From Haberlea rhodopensis (lineage: Eukaryota > Streptophyta > Magnoliopsida > Lamiales > Gesneriaceae), in assembly GCA_907163345.1 (NCBI GenBank), contig CAJQUN010001111.1, positions 1-64,000 of the forward strand: a stretch of DNA of 64,000 nucleotides, given 5' to 3'. The notes beneath the pieces were generated by a model, which did no database searches, was not told the DNA's origin, and saw only the letters and a program-made list of their open reading frames with translations. The translations under genes were made by a program, and so were the position numbers. Below, piece by piece: positions 47,445 to 59,677 of this stretch. Position 1 is the first letter of the stretch; every line of letters starts with the position of its first letter.

Positions 47445-48057
47445 TCACTCGAAAACATTTTGTTTATATTACCACTAAAACTGCATTTTTCCCGGTTATA
47501 ACTAATTTGAAAAAATAAAAACAAAAAATCATATAAATCATAGTTTTATTTTCTACCAGCATAATGTGTGACGAGAAGTTCCTGACTCGAGCAATAGGAT
47601 CGCCCATGAGGTCAGTGACAAGCGCCGGTTTCCCCGGCTGCCCCACCTCGCACCGCCGCTCCATCTCCTCCACTGCCGTCTTATCTCGCCTTTCGTCATA
47701 CTCTCTCACCACCACGGTCACATGTGGATGAATCGGGGCTGCTATTTTCTTGGAAGACATGGTATAACTGGAGATCAATATGTTCTGGTTGAAAGAATAT
47801 CCTCGAGTTCTTCTTAAATTTATCCGGGGAATTTTTGTTCTGTGCTTCAAAATTTTCACATCCAAATTATCAATATATAGACAGTGGAAGTCGATGACGT
47901 GGCTGCTCTATTGCAAACGTGTACAATGCAAGCGGTGGATGTGGCAGCCTCGTTTATGGGCCGTTCGATCTTGTAGCGAAGGCATTCTCCTCGCAATCCA
48001 ACGATTCTAAATCATTTTGGGTATTGAATATCTTGGGGTCATGAATCAAAACTATTT

Positions 48058-48550
48058 GAGTAGAGCTGTCGAAATGAGTCAAGTTCGTGGGATTAGTATT
48101 TTTAAAGCCCACCGACATGCGGACTTATACGGGCTAATCCAATATCACATTGAAACATCCGATCTACTATATATTTTTCACTTGGTCTTGCTTGAAAGTT
48201 GCACATGTATTTCAAAATTGACTAAAATACCGATTCTCTAATCAAGTATTTTTAGTAGCAGTGTTAATATCTAGATAAAATCTGAAGCAAGTTTCAATAT
48301 TCTTCTAGCATCAGTTTCAAGTTCGGCAAGTTCAGTTAGAAATATTTTTTTGAAGTTTTTTTATAAATAAATAAATAAAAAATAATAATATGACGGGCCA
48401 ACCCACCCTAACTCGCGGCCCGCCACGAGTTGGGTTGATCCTGAAGTTTACGAGGCCCATTTGAGCCTGGAGACAGGCTCAAACGGGCTGTCCCGTTTTG
48501 AAAAGTCTAGATTTGAGGCTGCTCGACCTTATGCATATCTACATGTATAT
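48058..48550. mobile_element. Degraded hAT-like non-autonomous element
   Basis: The left end, TAGAGCTGTCGAAATGAG, is a common plant hAT terminus. The right end, read in reverse, begins TAGATATGCATAAGGTCGAG. Near the right end are GGGCCAACCCACC and the inverted pair GAGCCTG/CAGGCTC (about 48464-48480). No matching 8-bp target duplication was found. No transposase is present. Confidence 0.5.
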
Positions 48551-49180
48551 ATACCATGGATAGTTCTTCGGTCTTATTTTAAGTATGCGGATAAAAAAAT
48601 TCTTTACTAGTTAAAATGGTGAAAAATTCTATGATGGCAAATTATTCTTATAATAATGAAAAATTACGGATGGATCTTTATATAATAGCTGAATTGCAAT
48701 ATTATCTCTTTAGATTTAATAGATATACGAAAATTTACAACTATAACACTGTTATTTGATATAAAAATACATAGTTGAAGATGTAGATATTATTAAGATG
48801 AAATTTGTTATTGTTAAAGGTGTATATAAGTAATTAAGAAACAATAATTACGTAGACATACATAATGTTTAGCTTTTATTTTATTTGACTTATTAATTAA
48901 AAGAATTGAATGAATATTGACCAGATGGTATACCAATTATTGCAAGAAAAGGTGCAAGATCTTTATCATGTGTGATCATGGTTGTGGCGGCGAATATGGA
49001 ACTTTACATATATAATTAAACTTTTTTTTGTAATTATAGGAATAATTACATTCAAACCCTGTTACCATATTATATACATAACCATGGCTTTGATCCACAA
49101 CTTTTTTCTCTTGATACAAAAGATTAAATACTTCCCCACTTCCTCTATTCGCTTCTTTTAAGTGATAGTGAGCACTAACT
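48551..49180. other. AT-rich intergenic stretch
   Basis: No gene, RNA or clear repeat was recognised here. Confidence 0.5.
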
Positions 49181-50280
49181 TTAAGATATGGGTTGAATCA
49201 AGATGTGTATTTATTATTATGGATTTGTTCTATGACCCTCATAAGATACATGGAGAATATCATCAACAAGAATATTTATTTGGAGTGCAATAATTGTCCC
49301 TTCGGAAAAACGATCGAAGTGGCGCTTGAACTGCCATACGATTAAGATATTAGAGTTACACGGTTACCACCAACTATAGTTTACTTTAAGATATGGGTTG
49401 AATCAAGATGTGTATATATTATTATGGATTTGTTCTATGTCCCTCATAAGCTACATGGAGAATATCATCAACAAGAATATTTATTATAGTGCAATAATTG
49501 CCCCTTCGGAAAAACGTTCGAAGTGTGGCGCTTGAACTGCCACACGATTAAGATATTAGAGTTATACGGTTACCACCAACTATAGTTTTTGGTAAAGCGG
49601 CAAGTGTTTAGTCCTACAATTGGTATCAGAGTGAATGACATGTGTTCGATTCACATGAGTTGCAAGGTGGTGTAATTATTGAGAATGCAAAAGTGGTGTA
49701 ATAATTGAGAATGAGATTGTTGAAGTGCAATAAGTATCCATGTTTAGAGAGTGATCGAAGCGTGACGCTTGGACGGCTATGCAATTTAAATATTAGAGTT
49801 GTACAATTACCACCAGCTATAGCTTTTGGTAAACGACATGCATTTTATCCTACGATTGGTATCGGTCAAGTGTTCGATTCCCATAAGTTGCAAAGTAGTG
49901 CCATTACTGGGAAGTAGATTGTTGAAGTGCAATAATTGACCATGCTTGGAGAGTGATTGAAGCGTGGTACATGTGCTGCTCTACAGTTTAAAGATTAGGG
50001 TTGCACTATTAGCACCAGCTATAGTTTTGGTAAAGCGGCAAACACTTGATCTTATAATTGATCTTAGAGCCAATGTCACGTGTTCGATTCCCATGAGTTG
50101 CAAAATCGTGCTATTATTGGGAATTAGATTGTTGGAGTGCAATAATTGTTCCTGCTTGGAGAGTGATCGAAGCGTGGCACTTGAGCTGCTCTATGGTTAA
50201 AGATTAAAATCGCATTGTTACCACAAGTCATAACTTTGCTAAAATCGTAAGCACTTGATCCCACAATATTAATAGGGTAA
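49181..50280. repeat. Tandem repeat family of ~200-230 bp, with tRNA B-box-like words
   Basis: Two near-identical copies (49181-49381, 49382-49588) share AAGATATGGGTTGAATCAAG, then CATGGAGAATATCATCAAC and CCTTCGGAAAAACG. More diverged units continue to ~50280, each with GAGTGATCGAAGCGTG, a TTACCACCA or similar block, and GTGTTCGATTC(C/A)CATGAGTTGC. The last word resembles a tRNA B box (GTTCGATTCC). It follows GGTATCAGAG in one unit. A SINE-like or tRNA-derived origin is possible but no A box was established. Confidence 0.7.
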
Positions 50281-50514
50281 ACTAACAAAAAATCTATAAA
50301 CCCAAACTTTCTTTAACTTTACTTCCCCTTATCCATTATTCTATATTCCAACTTCCCAACAATACTTTCATCTTTATCCTAACTCCCTATCCCACAATAC
50401 TTTACAAATTTACCCTTATAAAGTTAAAAGGGATTAATTGCTTGATACCCCCTAGAGTTTTAAAACTTTTCAAAAATTACCCAAAGTTTTACCATTTTTC
50501 CTAATATTTCTTTC

Positions 50515-50776
50515 CTTCGCGATCCATCGTTCGGAAATTTGTATCAGAGCCTATGTTTATTCTGGAAATATTATAGTAATATCTTGAATATTAATTTGTA
50601 CCTATACGTGGGAGACGATTCAAGAAAAAAATATGGATCCAAACGTATGTTCAAGGTGCTACTCATACAGGTGGTACTTCCAAAAATTGGAAGAACTAAA
50701 TCAAGGATATCTGGCCGAATCTGAACACTTCAACTAGAAATGGAATATTCTATACGGGAAATTGGTGCTAGCCCTG
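50515..50776 (+). pseudogene. Second copy of the caulimovirid 5' end, truncated
   Basis: It begins with a CGCGATCCATCG word comparable to the flank at 26910, then a primer site TGTATCAGAGCC (50540-50551), then TTTATTCTGGAAATA and AATATCTTGAATATTAATTTG as at 26940-26985. An ATG at 50633 opens MDPNVCSRC, matching the CxxC start at 27018. A stop follows within about 40 codons. The segment ends at 50776, where an LTR begins. Orientation is the same as the long copy, 23.6 kb away. Confidence 0.85.
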
Positions 50777-52856
50777 TGTAAGGACCCTAGTTCCTTAAGT
50801 ACGGATTAAAGGCGTAAATAAAAATTTTCATGCATAAACAGAGTATAAAGGTTGTGTTGATGCCCCGAGCTATTAAATTACAGTGCCAAAATAAAGTTCC
50901 AAAAGGGATTAGTTACATTCCCAACCAATGAATGCTAATCCTATAGCTTTACACTACTCCTAGAGTAAATACTATACAAAAGAGTCAAGCCTGCTACCAA
51001 GAACACTCCTCACTAGCTCACCGCATCAACCCGCCTTAGCCCCTTCCGCCCAAAAGTACCTACAGGTACAACCCCAAAACCATGAGCATGTATATAAATC
51101 ATATTCACAATAATATGATCGTAATTCAATGCATAAACCGTAAATGCAATTCACTTCCTGTATTTAACACATTTAAAAGCTCCCTTGGTTGTCCCTGTAC
51201 CACAATAATAATCAAAGGATTATAATGCCAATATGCATGTCATGACATGTATCCGTTCCGTGTATATCAATGGCCAATTTCCAGTCTTATTATATCAGTG
51301 GCATAATACCCCTCGCGTTTATATGACAGCTGCATTAATACCCCTCGCTTCGACATATTAGCGGCATAATATCCCTCACATCAATATGACAGCGGCATTA
51401 TCCTTCGCTTCGACATATTTGCGGCAAATATTCTTCATCGCTAAATATGACAGCGGCAAGTATTCTATCATCGCTTCGACATGATAGCGGCAAGTATTCT
51501 ATCATCACTGCAATATAATCTCGACTCACAATATATATGCAACCGTAATGCATATCCAACCATGTATGCAACCATAATGCATAACCAACCATATATGCAA
51601 CCATAATGCATATCCAATCATGTATGCAACCATAATGCATAATTAAGACCATGTATGCAACCATAATGCATAACCAATCAAAGCGTAATAAATACGTTTT
51701 ACCGTCCGATGCTCGTACGTCTCACTACGTACCTTAGTTCCAAAAGTGGAGATGTCGTGGGACTTTATCTCCTTTGATGTGTGGCTACCTGGGATGGTTC
51801 TACACAATCACATGAATCCATATTAGAAGCCAATAAATGAACCATTACCAAAAACATCATCATTTAGAACAAAATCCCAAAATCCACATTTTTAGCCTTG
51901 CGATCGATCGGTCCCCAAGCCCCGATCGATCGCTTAAGTGAAGAAAAATAGGCATCCAAGTACTGCCTCCACCGATCGATCGAAACATTTTATCGATCGA
52001 TCGAGACGTCACACCGATCGATCGGAACAAAATTTCGATCGATCGGTAAGCTCATTTCACGCCTTGCTCAGGCTCTGTTCTGCTCGATCGATCGGACACA
52101 TTTCTCGATCGATCGGGCAGCCCTGTTCCTGCGAGAAACTTCCAAGCATGAGCTTCCAACAACACCTAAACTCATATACAACCAAGATCAACCACCATTC
52201 TCAATATTTAACCACAAAACAACCTTAAAATACAATCCCCAAACATAAACAACATGTTGGACCAAGATCCATCCTTTTAACCCCAAAAACAAGCCACAAA
52301 CCCAACCAAAACTCAACAAAACTTTACCATAATGAAAGCTTACCACTTGAGATTTAAGTTCTCAGCAAAAACTCACAAAAAGACTCCTTTTCAAAGCTTT
52401 CTCCTCTCCTCTTGTTTCAGAAATGAAAATGGGAGTTCTTAGGTGAAAGGATGAGGTTTTGGAGACAAAAGCTGATAGGGAGGGGGTGATGGGATGTAAA
52501 GATGCAAGTGGCTCCCTTGCCAACTCACATGAGATTTAAATGTGTAACCAAAACACAAGCATGGTATATAGAATATCCCAACATGATATTTTTAAAGCAT
52601 TTTACTACAATGCACCAAAATCACCATTAAAATCATGCTTTACCAAAAATTACAAACCAACACATTTAAACCATTATAACACCCAATTTCCCAACATGTA
52701 TAACATGCACCTTGAAATGCTCTACCGGGTCACGCCTACCAAGTGACAAGCATTTTTACCAAGATAATTAGTCCCAATACATAATCTAATTATCACCATA
52801 AGATTACATAAACATAATTAATGCCCAAATTACAATTAATTATTTCGGGGATCACA
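50777..52856 (-). repeat. 3' LTR of the 50.8 kb Tekay-type element
   Basis: 2,080 bp. On the plus strand it reads TGTAAGGACCCTAG...CGGGGATCACA. It contains a tandem zone with AGCGGCA units (about 51290-51500), about five copies of ATGCAACCATAATGCAT words (51535-51675), and the CGATCGATCG cluster at 51901-52115. Confidence 0.9.
51901..52115. promoter_or_regulatory. Eight CGATCGATCG palindromes in four pairs (50.8 kb LTR)
   Basis: Exact 10-mers start at 51901, 51923, 51973, 51994, 52015, 52036, 52085 and 52106. Within-pair distances are 22, 21, 21 and 21 bp. Confidence 0.9.
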
Positions 52857-54037
52857 ATACTCCCCTACTTATAAGATTTCGCCCTCGAAATCGCATGCAC
52901 TTACCCAAATCGAAACTAAACATAAAACACATACCAGAGAATAGTTCCGGGTAGTGCTGCACCATATGCTGCTCCGTCTCCCACGTGGCCTCCTCGACAC
53001 CCTTGCGATCCCACTGTACCTTTACCATTGGTATCACTTTATTCCGAAGCCTGCGATCAGCCCTATCCAGAATTCTGACTGGCCGTTCCTCATAGGATAT
53101 ATCAGAATCTAATCGAACCTCAGAAGGCTGCAATACATGCGACGGATCCGGCTCATACTTCCGCAGCATAGATACATGAAACACGTCGTGAATACCAGAC
53201 AACGACGGTGGCAACGCCAACCGGTAAGCCAAGGTACCGATGCGCTGTAAAATCTGATACAGTCCCACATACCTCGGAGACAATTTACCACGCATACCAA
53301 CCGAACTACACCCCTGAAAGGTGAAATCTTCAAAAGACCCTGTCTCCTACTTGAAACTTCAACGGTCTCCGCCGTTTGTTCGCATAGGCTGCCTGCCTGT
53401 CCTGGGCTGCCTTCATTTTCCGACGGATAACCTTTATCTTATCCTCCATCTCCCGAATCAGTTCGGGTCCTCCTACTGCTTTACTGGTCAAGTCATCCCA
53501 GTATAATGGCGACCTGCAACGTCTACCATACAAAGCCTCAAATGGTGCCATCTGAATACTCGTCTGATAGCTGTTGTTGTAAGAAAACTCTACCAAGGCC
53601 AAAAAAATCTTGCCATGAGGCGTCAAACTCCAACACACAAGCTCGTAGCATGTCCTCGAGCGTCTGTATAGTACGCTCAGTTTGATCTCCGTCTGGGGAT
53701 GATATGCCGTACTCAATCTCACCTCAGTACCCAATGCTGACTGAAGACCTCCCCAGAAATGAGATGTAAACCGCGGGTCTCTGTCCGTTCACAATAGATA
53801 CTGGAATCCCATGTAGTCTCACTATGTCCCGGACATACAATTGAGCCATCCTCAAGTATGTGTACGTCATACAGTAGGGGATGAAGTGAGCTACCTTTGT
53901 CAGCCTGTCAATGATCACCCAAATGGCATCACAACCCGAAGTAGTCCTCGGCAAGTGGGTCACAAAGTCCATAGATATATGCTCCCCACTTCCACTCCGG
54001 TATCTCTAATCTCCTTAGCTCGCCACCGGGTCTCTGC
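52857..54037 (-). pseudogene. Integrase and chromodomain remnant
   Basis: Pieces at 53972-53724, 53734-53330 and 53295-52852 lie in three frames. They contain MDFVTHLPRTTSG, DRLTKVAHFIPY, TAYHPQTE, APFEALYGRRCRSPLYWDD, KFQVGDRVF, SPRYVGLYQILQRIG and WDRKGVEEATWE. It is the same lineage as the 27.6 kb element. It is truncated at 54037 by a younger insertion. Confidence 0.88.
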
Positions 54038-56152
54038 TGTAAAGACCCGGATTTTTAGTTATTGGATAACTAAACCTTGATAAAAAGAGTTTGAAATTTC
54101 CTAAACTCTAGCCAAGAGTTACAATCCTTCAAGGAGTCCATAAGCAATACAAACTCTTCCTTTAATCCATCGATTTACAGCATCTTGGATTGATCATAAT
54201 CTGCCATATATCATCACTTATCTGCACAGAATTGTTTCAAATTCTTATCAGACTTAATCCCATAAACCGAGAGGAGTCCAAGCCATGGCATCTTTCGTTA
54301 GACTCCTCCATTAATGCAACTCAAAGATCGAACCAAATCTGCCATCCACCTCAGAATTTGCAGAATCGGATCCCTTCGATTTCGAGTTAGAGTCCAACTC
54401 AAACTCCTAAAGTTTGGTCCAACCATCACCTATAAAAATAAGTGCCAACCTTGAGAAATTTGCATCACAACTTCCCTCATTCTCAGCCTCCAAAAGCCGA
54501 GAAACCCACGTCCCTGTCCAGCAAATCGAGTGGCTAAGTTCCTCCCCATAGCTGAAGCTCCTGCTCAATTTTTCTAGAACCTTGGCCACAGAATCTGTAC
54601 GAGCTTTTCCAGCCCAATCACCGTCTGTTTTTCAGACTTTGTTCATCGATTTTCCAGCAGCAACCGTTAAGCCATAGTTTCTGCACCAAGTTCATTAGTT
54701 ACCAGCCTATAAACTCACGACGATAGCCTCACTCTCAAGCTTTGATTCTGCCCTTCTGTTCCAGAAACACCCTTCAATATTCTGGATTCAAAAGATAAAG
54801 AATAAACCAAGGTTTCTTCTGCCCTCGTTTTTGGAATCTGTTTCATCGAATTGTACCAGCAAGCTTCACCCTCAAGCCGTGACGTGCTCGTCTGTTTCCA
54901 GAATCTGCCTGAATTATTCCAGCAACCAAAACGGAGAGATCAAGCCGTGGTGCTACGTCCTCTACTCGATATTTAAGCCACCAAAGTTTAGCCCTTACGT
55001 ACTGCCAGAAACTATCCAAATCAGCTTTGATTTTCGAAGGAAAAAAATCTGTCTAAAGCTTTGAAAATCTGCAAGCATATAATCTGTCCAATTCATCAGT
55101 TTTTCAGCAAGCAAACAGCCCTAGAAAATCAGTCCAAAGCCTTCGAAAAATACTCTCAGTGCACACACTATTCCAGCAACAAGTTTCGACAGTTGCAAGC
55201 TTTAAGCCTTTGTAAAACACACACAGTGCACACACAGTAAAGGTGTGCAATTACTGTTCATATTAAGAGGAAGGAATCCGTTCGTTTCGTACCGTCGATT
55301 ACTCAAACACGCATCCAAGCACTGTAAGTGGGCTTTTGTTATGTATATTCGTTTCGATTTCTAAAATCATATAGTATGTTTTAAAATTCCCAATCGATAT
55401 GTATTATGTTGAAATTATGAAAGTATTATTTTGTAAGCACGCTAAACTCGAAATCTAATTGGATTTGGATCCCCATGACCCTGATGCGGTGGGATGTACC
55501 GCTAAAAGAACCTTATACGGTGGTAATCCGTTGTTTATGGATTATCCAGACCCTTTATTCGTGGGTTAAGCCGATGTTATGACCTCATCTCTAGGAGGGT
55601 TAAGTCTAGAGACTGATATCAGTACCAAGAAGAGAGTAGAATGCTTTACTGTGCTTAAGTATATGAAAATTATGAAACGATATGTTATGTCATGGCTCGT
55701 AGGGGCAAATCAAGTATGTTAAGATACATTCATATCGGTTTATGCAAGTTTTATGATCCAAGTTTATGAAAATTATGTATATGTATGATATCGATTGTCC
55801 CCCACTTGCTGAGTGTTTACCAAAGCACTCAACCCCTTACTCTACATCCCCAGATAAAGCCGAAGAAGAATTAGAGCAAGAAGAAGAGCACCAATTTTGG
55901 GTTGGTGAATCAAGTCCGCTGCGTAGCTCAAGATCTTTTATGTTTTAAAGTTTCCAAGTTTTAGGACAATTTTATTTATTCAGTTGTTAAGTTTTAGTTT
56001 CACATTTTAATTCAGTTGTAAAGACAATGATTTCTTTATTTATGGAATATAGACTGGTTTTTAGTTGTTATGATATTACGAGGCTTATTGGTTTCCTAGT
56101 TGTAATGGAAATCAATGCCGGTGTTATTGACCCCGGTCTCGGGGCGTGAAAT
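54038..56152 (+). repeat. 5' LTR of the 54 kb Ty3/gypsy element
   Basis: About 2.1 kb, from TGTAAAGACCCGG to GGTCTCGGGGCGTGA. The expected terminal CA is not clean, so the right end is approximate. CGATCGATCG sites are not seen in this LTR; its cluster lies in the leader. Repeated TCTGTTTTTCAG / TCTGTTCCAG / CTGTTTCCAGAATCTG words recur at 54630-54910. Confidence 0.75.
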
Positions 56153-56157
56153 TTTAG

Positions 56158-56169
56158 TGGTATCAGAGC
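56158..56169 (+). promoter_or_regulatory. Primer-binding site (tRNA-Met)
   Basis: TGGTATCAGAGC, preceded by the TTTTAG spacer style seen in the other Ty3/gypsy elements here. Confidence 0.85.
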
Positions 56170-58498
56170 TAGCCAGGTTCCATAATCCCGTTGGGAAAAG
56201 AATTCTAGTTGATAAAAATACTAGAAGAGAAATCCCGGTTGAAATAGACCAACTGGTGAGATAAATACGGTTGGGAAAAAAATATCGATTCACGATAATT
56301 ACGATAATCAGAAGTCCAATCTGATTGATCACGTGGATATGAATTTTTCGACTTTTAAAAAAAATTTTTAGTTTCTGTTTTTTTAATTATTTCGAAAAAA
56401 AAAAAATAGAATTTTAAAAGAATTTCGGAAATTCGAAAAATCAGAAAATTCGAAACCCTAGCTAAAACCGTCGCCGCCGCCTGCCGCCACGATAGCCGTC
56501 GATGTGTAAACCATTCTAACCGTCTCTTCCAGTTGACCCTACTGTCCAAGTTTCATGTCGATCAGATTTGATTTGCCCGATCAATTTCTCGTTCGAAGCC
56601 AAGAACCCTAATGATAGGCTTAGATTTTGAGTGTTTTTAACTGTAATTTCTTCCTACTTTCCATTCTTTTTCCTGGATGATATTATGCTTTTTGGTGTTT
56701 ATTTCGTTTGTTTCAGGAAAATAGATCGGAAGTGGAACAAATGAGCCAATATGAAGATAACGGGCGAAATCGAGGCGAGAAAGAACTGAAATTTAGGAAA
56801 TGAGATTTTCGGAATCTCGATCGATCGAGATTTACTCTCGATCGATCGAGCCAGGCAGAGAGTTGAGCATCAAAGAATTTCAAGTCTCGATCGATCGGTA
56901 CAAATTTTCGATCGATCGAGCGAGGCAGTGACTCCAGAGCAAATTTTATTAAAGTCTCGATCGATCGGTGGAAAATCTCGATCGATCGAGCGAGACAGTG
57001 AGTTTCAAAAGCTGGCATGAACAGTGCACCGATCGATCAAGAAAACCTTCCGATCGATCGAGACGCAAAATCCTGAAGATTTTATTTTCCTTTTTATCGT
57101 GATTGTGGGGGGTTTTAAGCGGGAATTTGATTCATTCAAAGGGAGAGAACAGATCAGACGATTTTTCTGGAGGAAAGAAGTGCCCTAGCCGCCGCCCAGC
57201 CGCCGCCAAGGAGATCCGTTCGTCCGGTTCTTCGCCCGAGTCAAAACCAATCAATTCCGGAGTGCAAGGAAGGAACAAGAGAAGAAATCACGGTGCAACG
57301 CACGGATTCATCCACCGTTTATCGTATTTCTAAACTTTAATTTATTTGATTTTCAATTCCATTTGATGTTTTTGAGGTCGAGAGACAATAAAACTCTTAT
57401 GTATTTGATTTGAATTAAATTTAGTTTATATTATTGAGTTTTAGTTTCGTTGTGGTTAAGTATTGATTCATTGGTATTTGAGTGCATTGATTGTTATTGT
57501 TCATAAATTAATTGCTTGTGTAGATCAAAGTCTAGCTAGCTTTGATTGAATTTGAGGGTTACAGCCGAGATCGAGAGATAACGTTGTAACACGCTCCATT
57601 AATTTATGATGTATGTTACGATTGAGATCGAGAGATGATATCGCATACGTGAGAACTTGGAATCGAGAGATTTAGAGTTATAAGGTTTTGATAATCTATG
57701 CAACTTTGAATTAGTAAATAGGTGCACGAGAGTGACTTATTCTAATTTATCGTTAGTTTCTTTACAGCTCGAGAGAGTGTATCGAATAATATCAAAAACC
57801 GTTCACCTTTAAAATCAATTGGTTGATAATTTGAGAATTCTATTGAATCATTAGAGATAACATAATTGAACGACGAGCTCGGTAATTTTCTTGAGTAACC
57901 TACCTTTGCATTTCCGGAACCATCCTTTTCATTATTTCTAGTTTAAATCTTTATTATTTAGTTTAATTTAGCTCTAGTTAATCAAACTTCTTAAATCGTA
58001 GGCTAAATATAATTTTATTAATCTTATTTGGTACTTATACGTTAGTCCCTGTGGATTCGACAACCCGTACTTAATTTTCACTATACTAAAACTTGACAAC
58101 CGTGCACTTGCGGTAGAATAGCTTCACACCATTCTTTGAAATATCTTTTGTTTAAAAATAAAGCGGTCACCTAATTCCCAATTTCTGCTCGATTCCCGAT
58201 TTTTCTGAGCATATGTTGATCGTTTTGAAATTAAATTTTTTCGTGTGATTATTCCAGCAAGTCGATCATTAACCCTCTGCCAATTTCAGATTTCAAGCTT
58301 CGATTAGGGATTAATTCGAAACCCCTATTATTCGAATTAGAAACCCTAATTTTTGAATTTTTAAAAAAAAAAGAAAAAAAAAAATTTCCAGATTGCAAAA
58401 ATCGAAGATTTATGCTCTTATCTTTTTATCCTTGTTTTAAAATAAATTTTGTCAAGTATTTCATTTGACTAAATTAGTTCCGTAATTGGGTTTAGGTG
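56170..58498 (+). other. Long retrotransposon leader, possibly holding an inserted LTR-like segment
   Basis: This stretch lacks a protein. It holds the CGATCGATCG cluster (56818-57060). The second half (about 57350-58130) has phrases common at plant retrotransposon ends, such as GTCCCTGTGGATTCGACAAC and CGTGCACTTGCGG. A 9-base word CCATTCTTT flanks about 1.46 kb (56659-56667 and 58130-58138), which could mark an insertion, but no terminal repeat supports it. Confidence 0.4.
56818..57060. promoter_or_regulatory. Eight CGATCGATCG palindromes in four pairs (54 kb element leader)
   Basis: Starts at 56818, 56839, 56888, 56909, 56958, 56979, 57030 (last base changed) and 57051. All four within-pair distances are 21 bp, and pairs repeat every 70-72 bp. 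Many sites extend to the 14-bp palindrome CTCGATCGATCGAG. Confidence 0.9.
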
Positions 58499-58935
58499 AT
58501 GACAACCCGAGCTCAGACAGTACATGTCCTTAGCCTGAAACACGAAGTTGAAAAGCTCAAGGAAGCTAATTCGGAATTACTTGAGGTAGTAGACCACCTG
58601 CAGGGTGATGTTCATAGACTCGGCTACTATCACCATCAAGCCGACGAGCAGAGTAAGGAAGCTAGCAAAGAAGTTGCTCGACTAGATGAACTCCATCGGA
58701 CTGCTGCCGAGAAATGCGTAGTGCAAAGGCAACAGCTAGAACAAATGGCGGAGCGAGTTCTCTCACTTCAAGCTTCGAACCATCGCTTGGCAATAAGAAG
58801 CAATGGATACTGGAAGCCAATGATCACATGCGAGACATCCTGGACGTGGTAGACTCGGATGAAGACCCAGATGAAGAACCAATGGAGGAAGATATCGTAG
58901 AGGAGCTAGGAAGTGGAGATGTTATAGATCCGTAG
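58499..58935 (+). pseudogene. Coiled-coil ORF upstream of gag
   Basis: The ATG at 58499 opens MTTRAQTVHVLSLKHEVEKL, with heptad-like Leu/Val spacing for ~85 residues (HEVEKLKEANSELLEVVDHL and later). A one-base frame change near 58790 leads into a second segment with MRDILDVVDSDEDPDEEP, an acidic tail ending at 58935. An extra short coiled-coil ORF before gag is seen in some plant Ty3/gypsy elements. Function is unknown. Confidence 0.6.
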
Positions 58936-59129
58936 TTTCTAGAAAGCTTTGTCTAGGAGTTTTGTTTTTAAGAATTATTTTGATGTTCAGCATTTCCTTT
59001 CCGTTTTGTTTTGATAAACCTTTTCAATGATTAATAAAATCGTCATTTCTGTTTATCATGTCTTCCTTATCTTTCCGCTATCGTTATATTCTCTGCGCAA
59101 AGATTTTAGATCTTTATGTATTGTAGGAA

Positions 59130-59677
59130 ATGGCCGGACGTCCTACTCGCAGCAATCGTAATCCCAACTATGCTGTTCCTCCCAACTCTAATGAGGAGAG
59201 AACTAATGGAAATCAGAATCCTCCACCTGCACCGCCACAACCCCCGAGGGTGGGACTGAGTCGTGAGGACTTGGCAGCAATAGCCACCATTGTGGCCACA
59301 ACACTTCAAGGTTTGAATAACCCTGCTGCTAATCAGCCACATCCGCAGCCAACGCCACATCCGCAGGGAGTAAAGTACCACTATGAATCGTTGCGGAAGA
59401 ACAGAGTTCCAACCTTTGATGGCAACTCAGACTCGTAGATGGCCCAGAACTGGCTGAAGCAAATAGAGAACCACCATAGACTGTTGGAAGTACCGGAGGA
59501 TATCAAGGTGGAAGTTACCATGTCTTTTCTCATCGACCAAGCAGGGAAGTGGTGGGAAAACGTGTCGCCATTAATGCAAGAAACGGGACCAGTTACATGG
59601 CAAAGGTTTCGGAGCACATTTCTGAAGCAGTACTTTCCAACTGCGGTCCAGAACTAGAAGCTGCGAGAGTTTGAAAA
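59130..59677 (+). pseudogene. gag N-terminal half of the 54 kb element
   Basis: It starts MAGRPTRSNRNPN, with a proline-rich region (PPPAPPQPPRVGLSREDLAA), then RVPTFDGNSDS, a TAG at 59436-59438, and MAQNWLKQIENHHRLLEVPE, WWENVSPL, FRSTFLKQYFPTAVQN. A second TAG lies at 59655-59657. Both stops sit where Trp and Gln would fit, so single C-to-T or G-to-A changes explain them. The frame is then cut at 59678 by another LTR. Confidence 0.85.

Larger units (their letters stand above)
44702..47760 (-). pseudogene. HLS1: HOOKLESS1-like N-acetyltransferase gene with one-base frameshift
   Basis: Exon 1 is 47760-47557, exon 2 is 47307-47160, exon 3 is 45554-44702; all borders are GT/AG. Exon 1 encodes VVVREYDERRDKTAVEEMER and GDPIARVRNF. 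Exon 2 starts VAEYGNGREIVGVIRGCIKT and ends YVKLAYILGLRV. Exon 3 starts RRLGIATKLVQELEGW, with a QNGAEYAYMATERSN block, then SPNLAETMYRSLF, FFPKDI, LGTFIALP, WLKIPSIPNVFKNFG and IFVDPRDL. This is the HLS1 family, a nuclear GNAT-type protein of ~400 residues that controls apical hook and ethylene/auxin responses in Arabidopsis. Joined exons total 1,205 nt, one short of 402 codons. The missing base lies at about 47230-47243; reading then meets TAA at 47232-47230 after 93 residues. Everything else is open, so a recent mutation or a base-call error are both possible. Confidence 0.85.
50777..54037 (-). mobile_element. Tekay-type Ty3/gypsy element, 3' half, interrupted
   Basis: Its 3' LTR (50777-52856) is followed, on the minus strand, by a polypurine tract and the chromodomain and integrase end of pol up to 54037. 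There the next element's LTR begins within a PGGELRRLEIP-like motif. The remaining 5' half should lie beyond the right edge of the window. LTR ends (TGTGATCCCCGAAA...GGGTCCTTACA in element orientation) match the element at 59678, so both belong to one family. Confidence 0.87.

Noticed and set aside
50041..50110. A true tRNA gene around GTGTTCGATTCCCATGAG
   Set aside because: No matching acceptor, D or anticodon stems could be drawn; only a B-box-like word is present.
56659..58138. Complete insertion flanked by CCATTCTTT
   Set aside because: Only a 9-base match supports it; no terminal inverted or long terminal repeats were found, so it may be chance.
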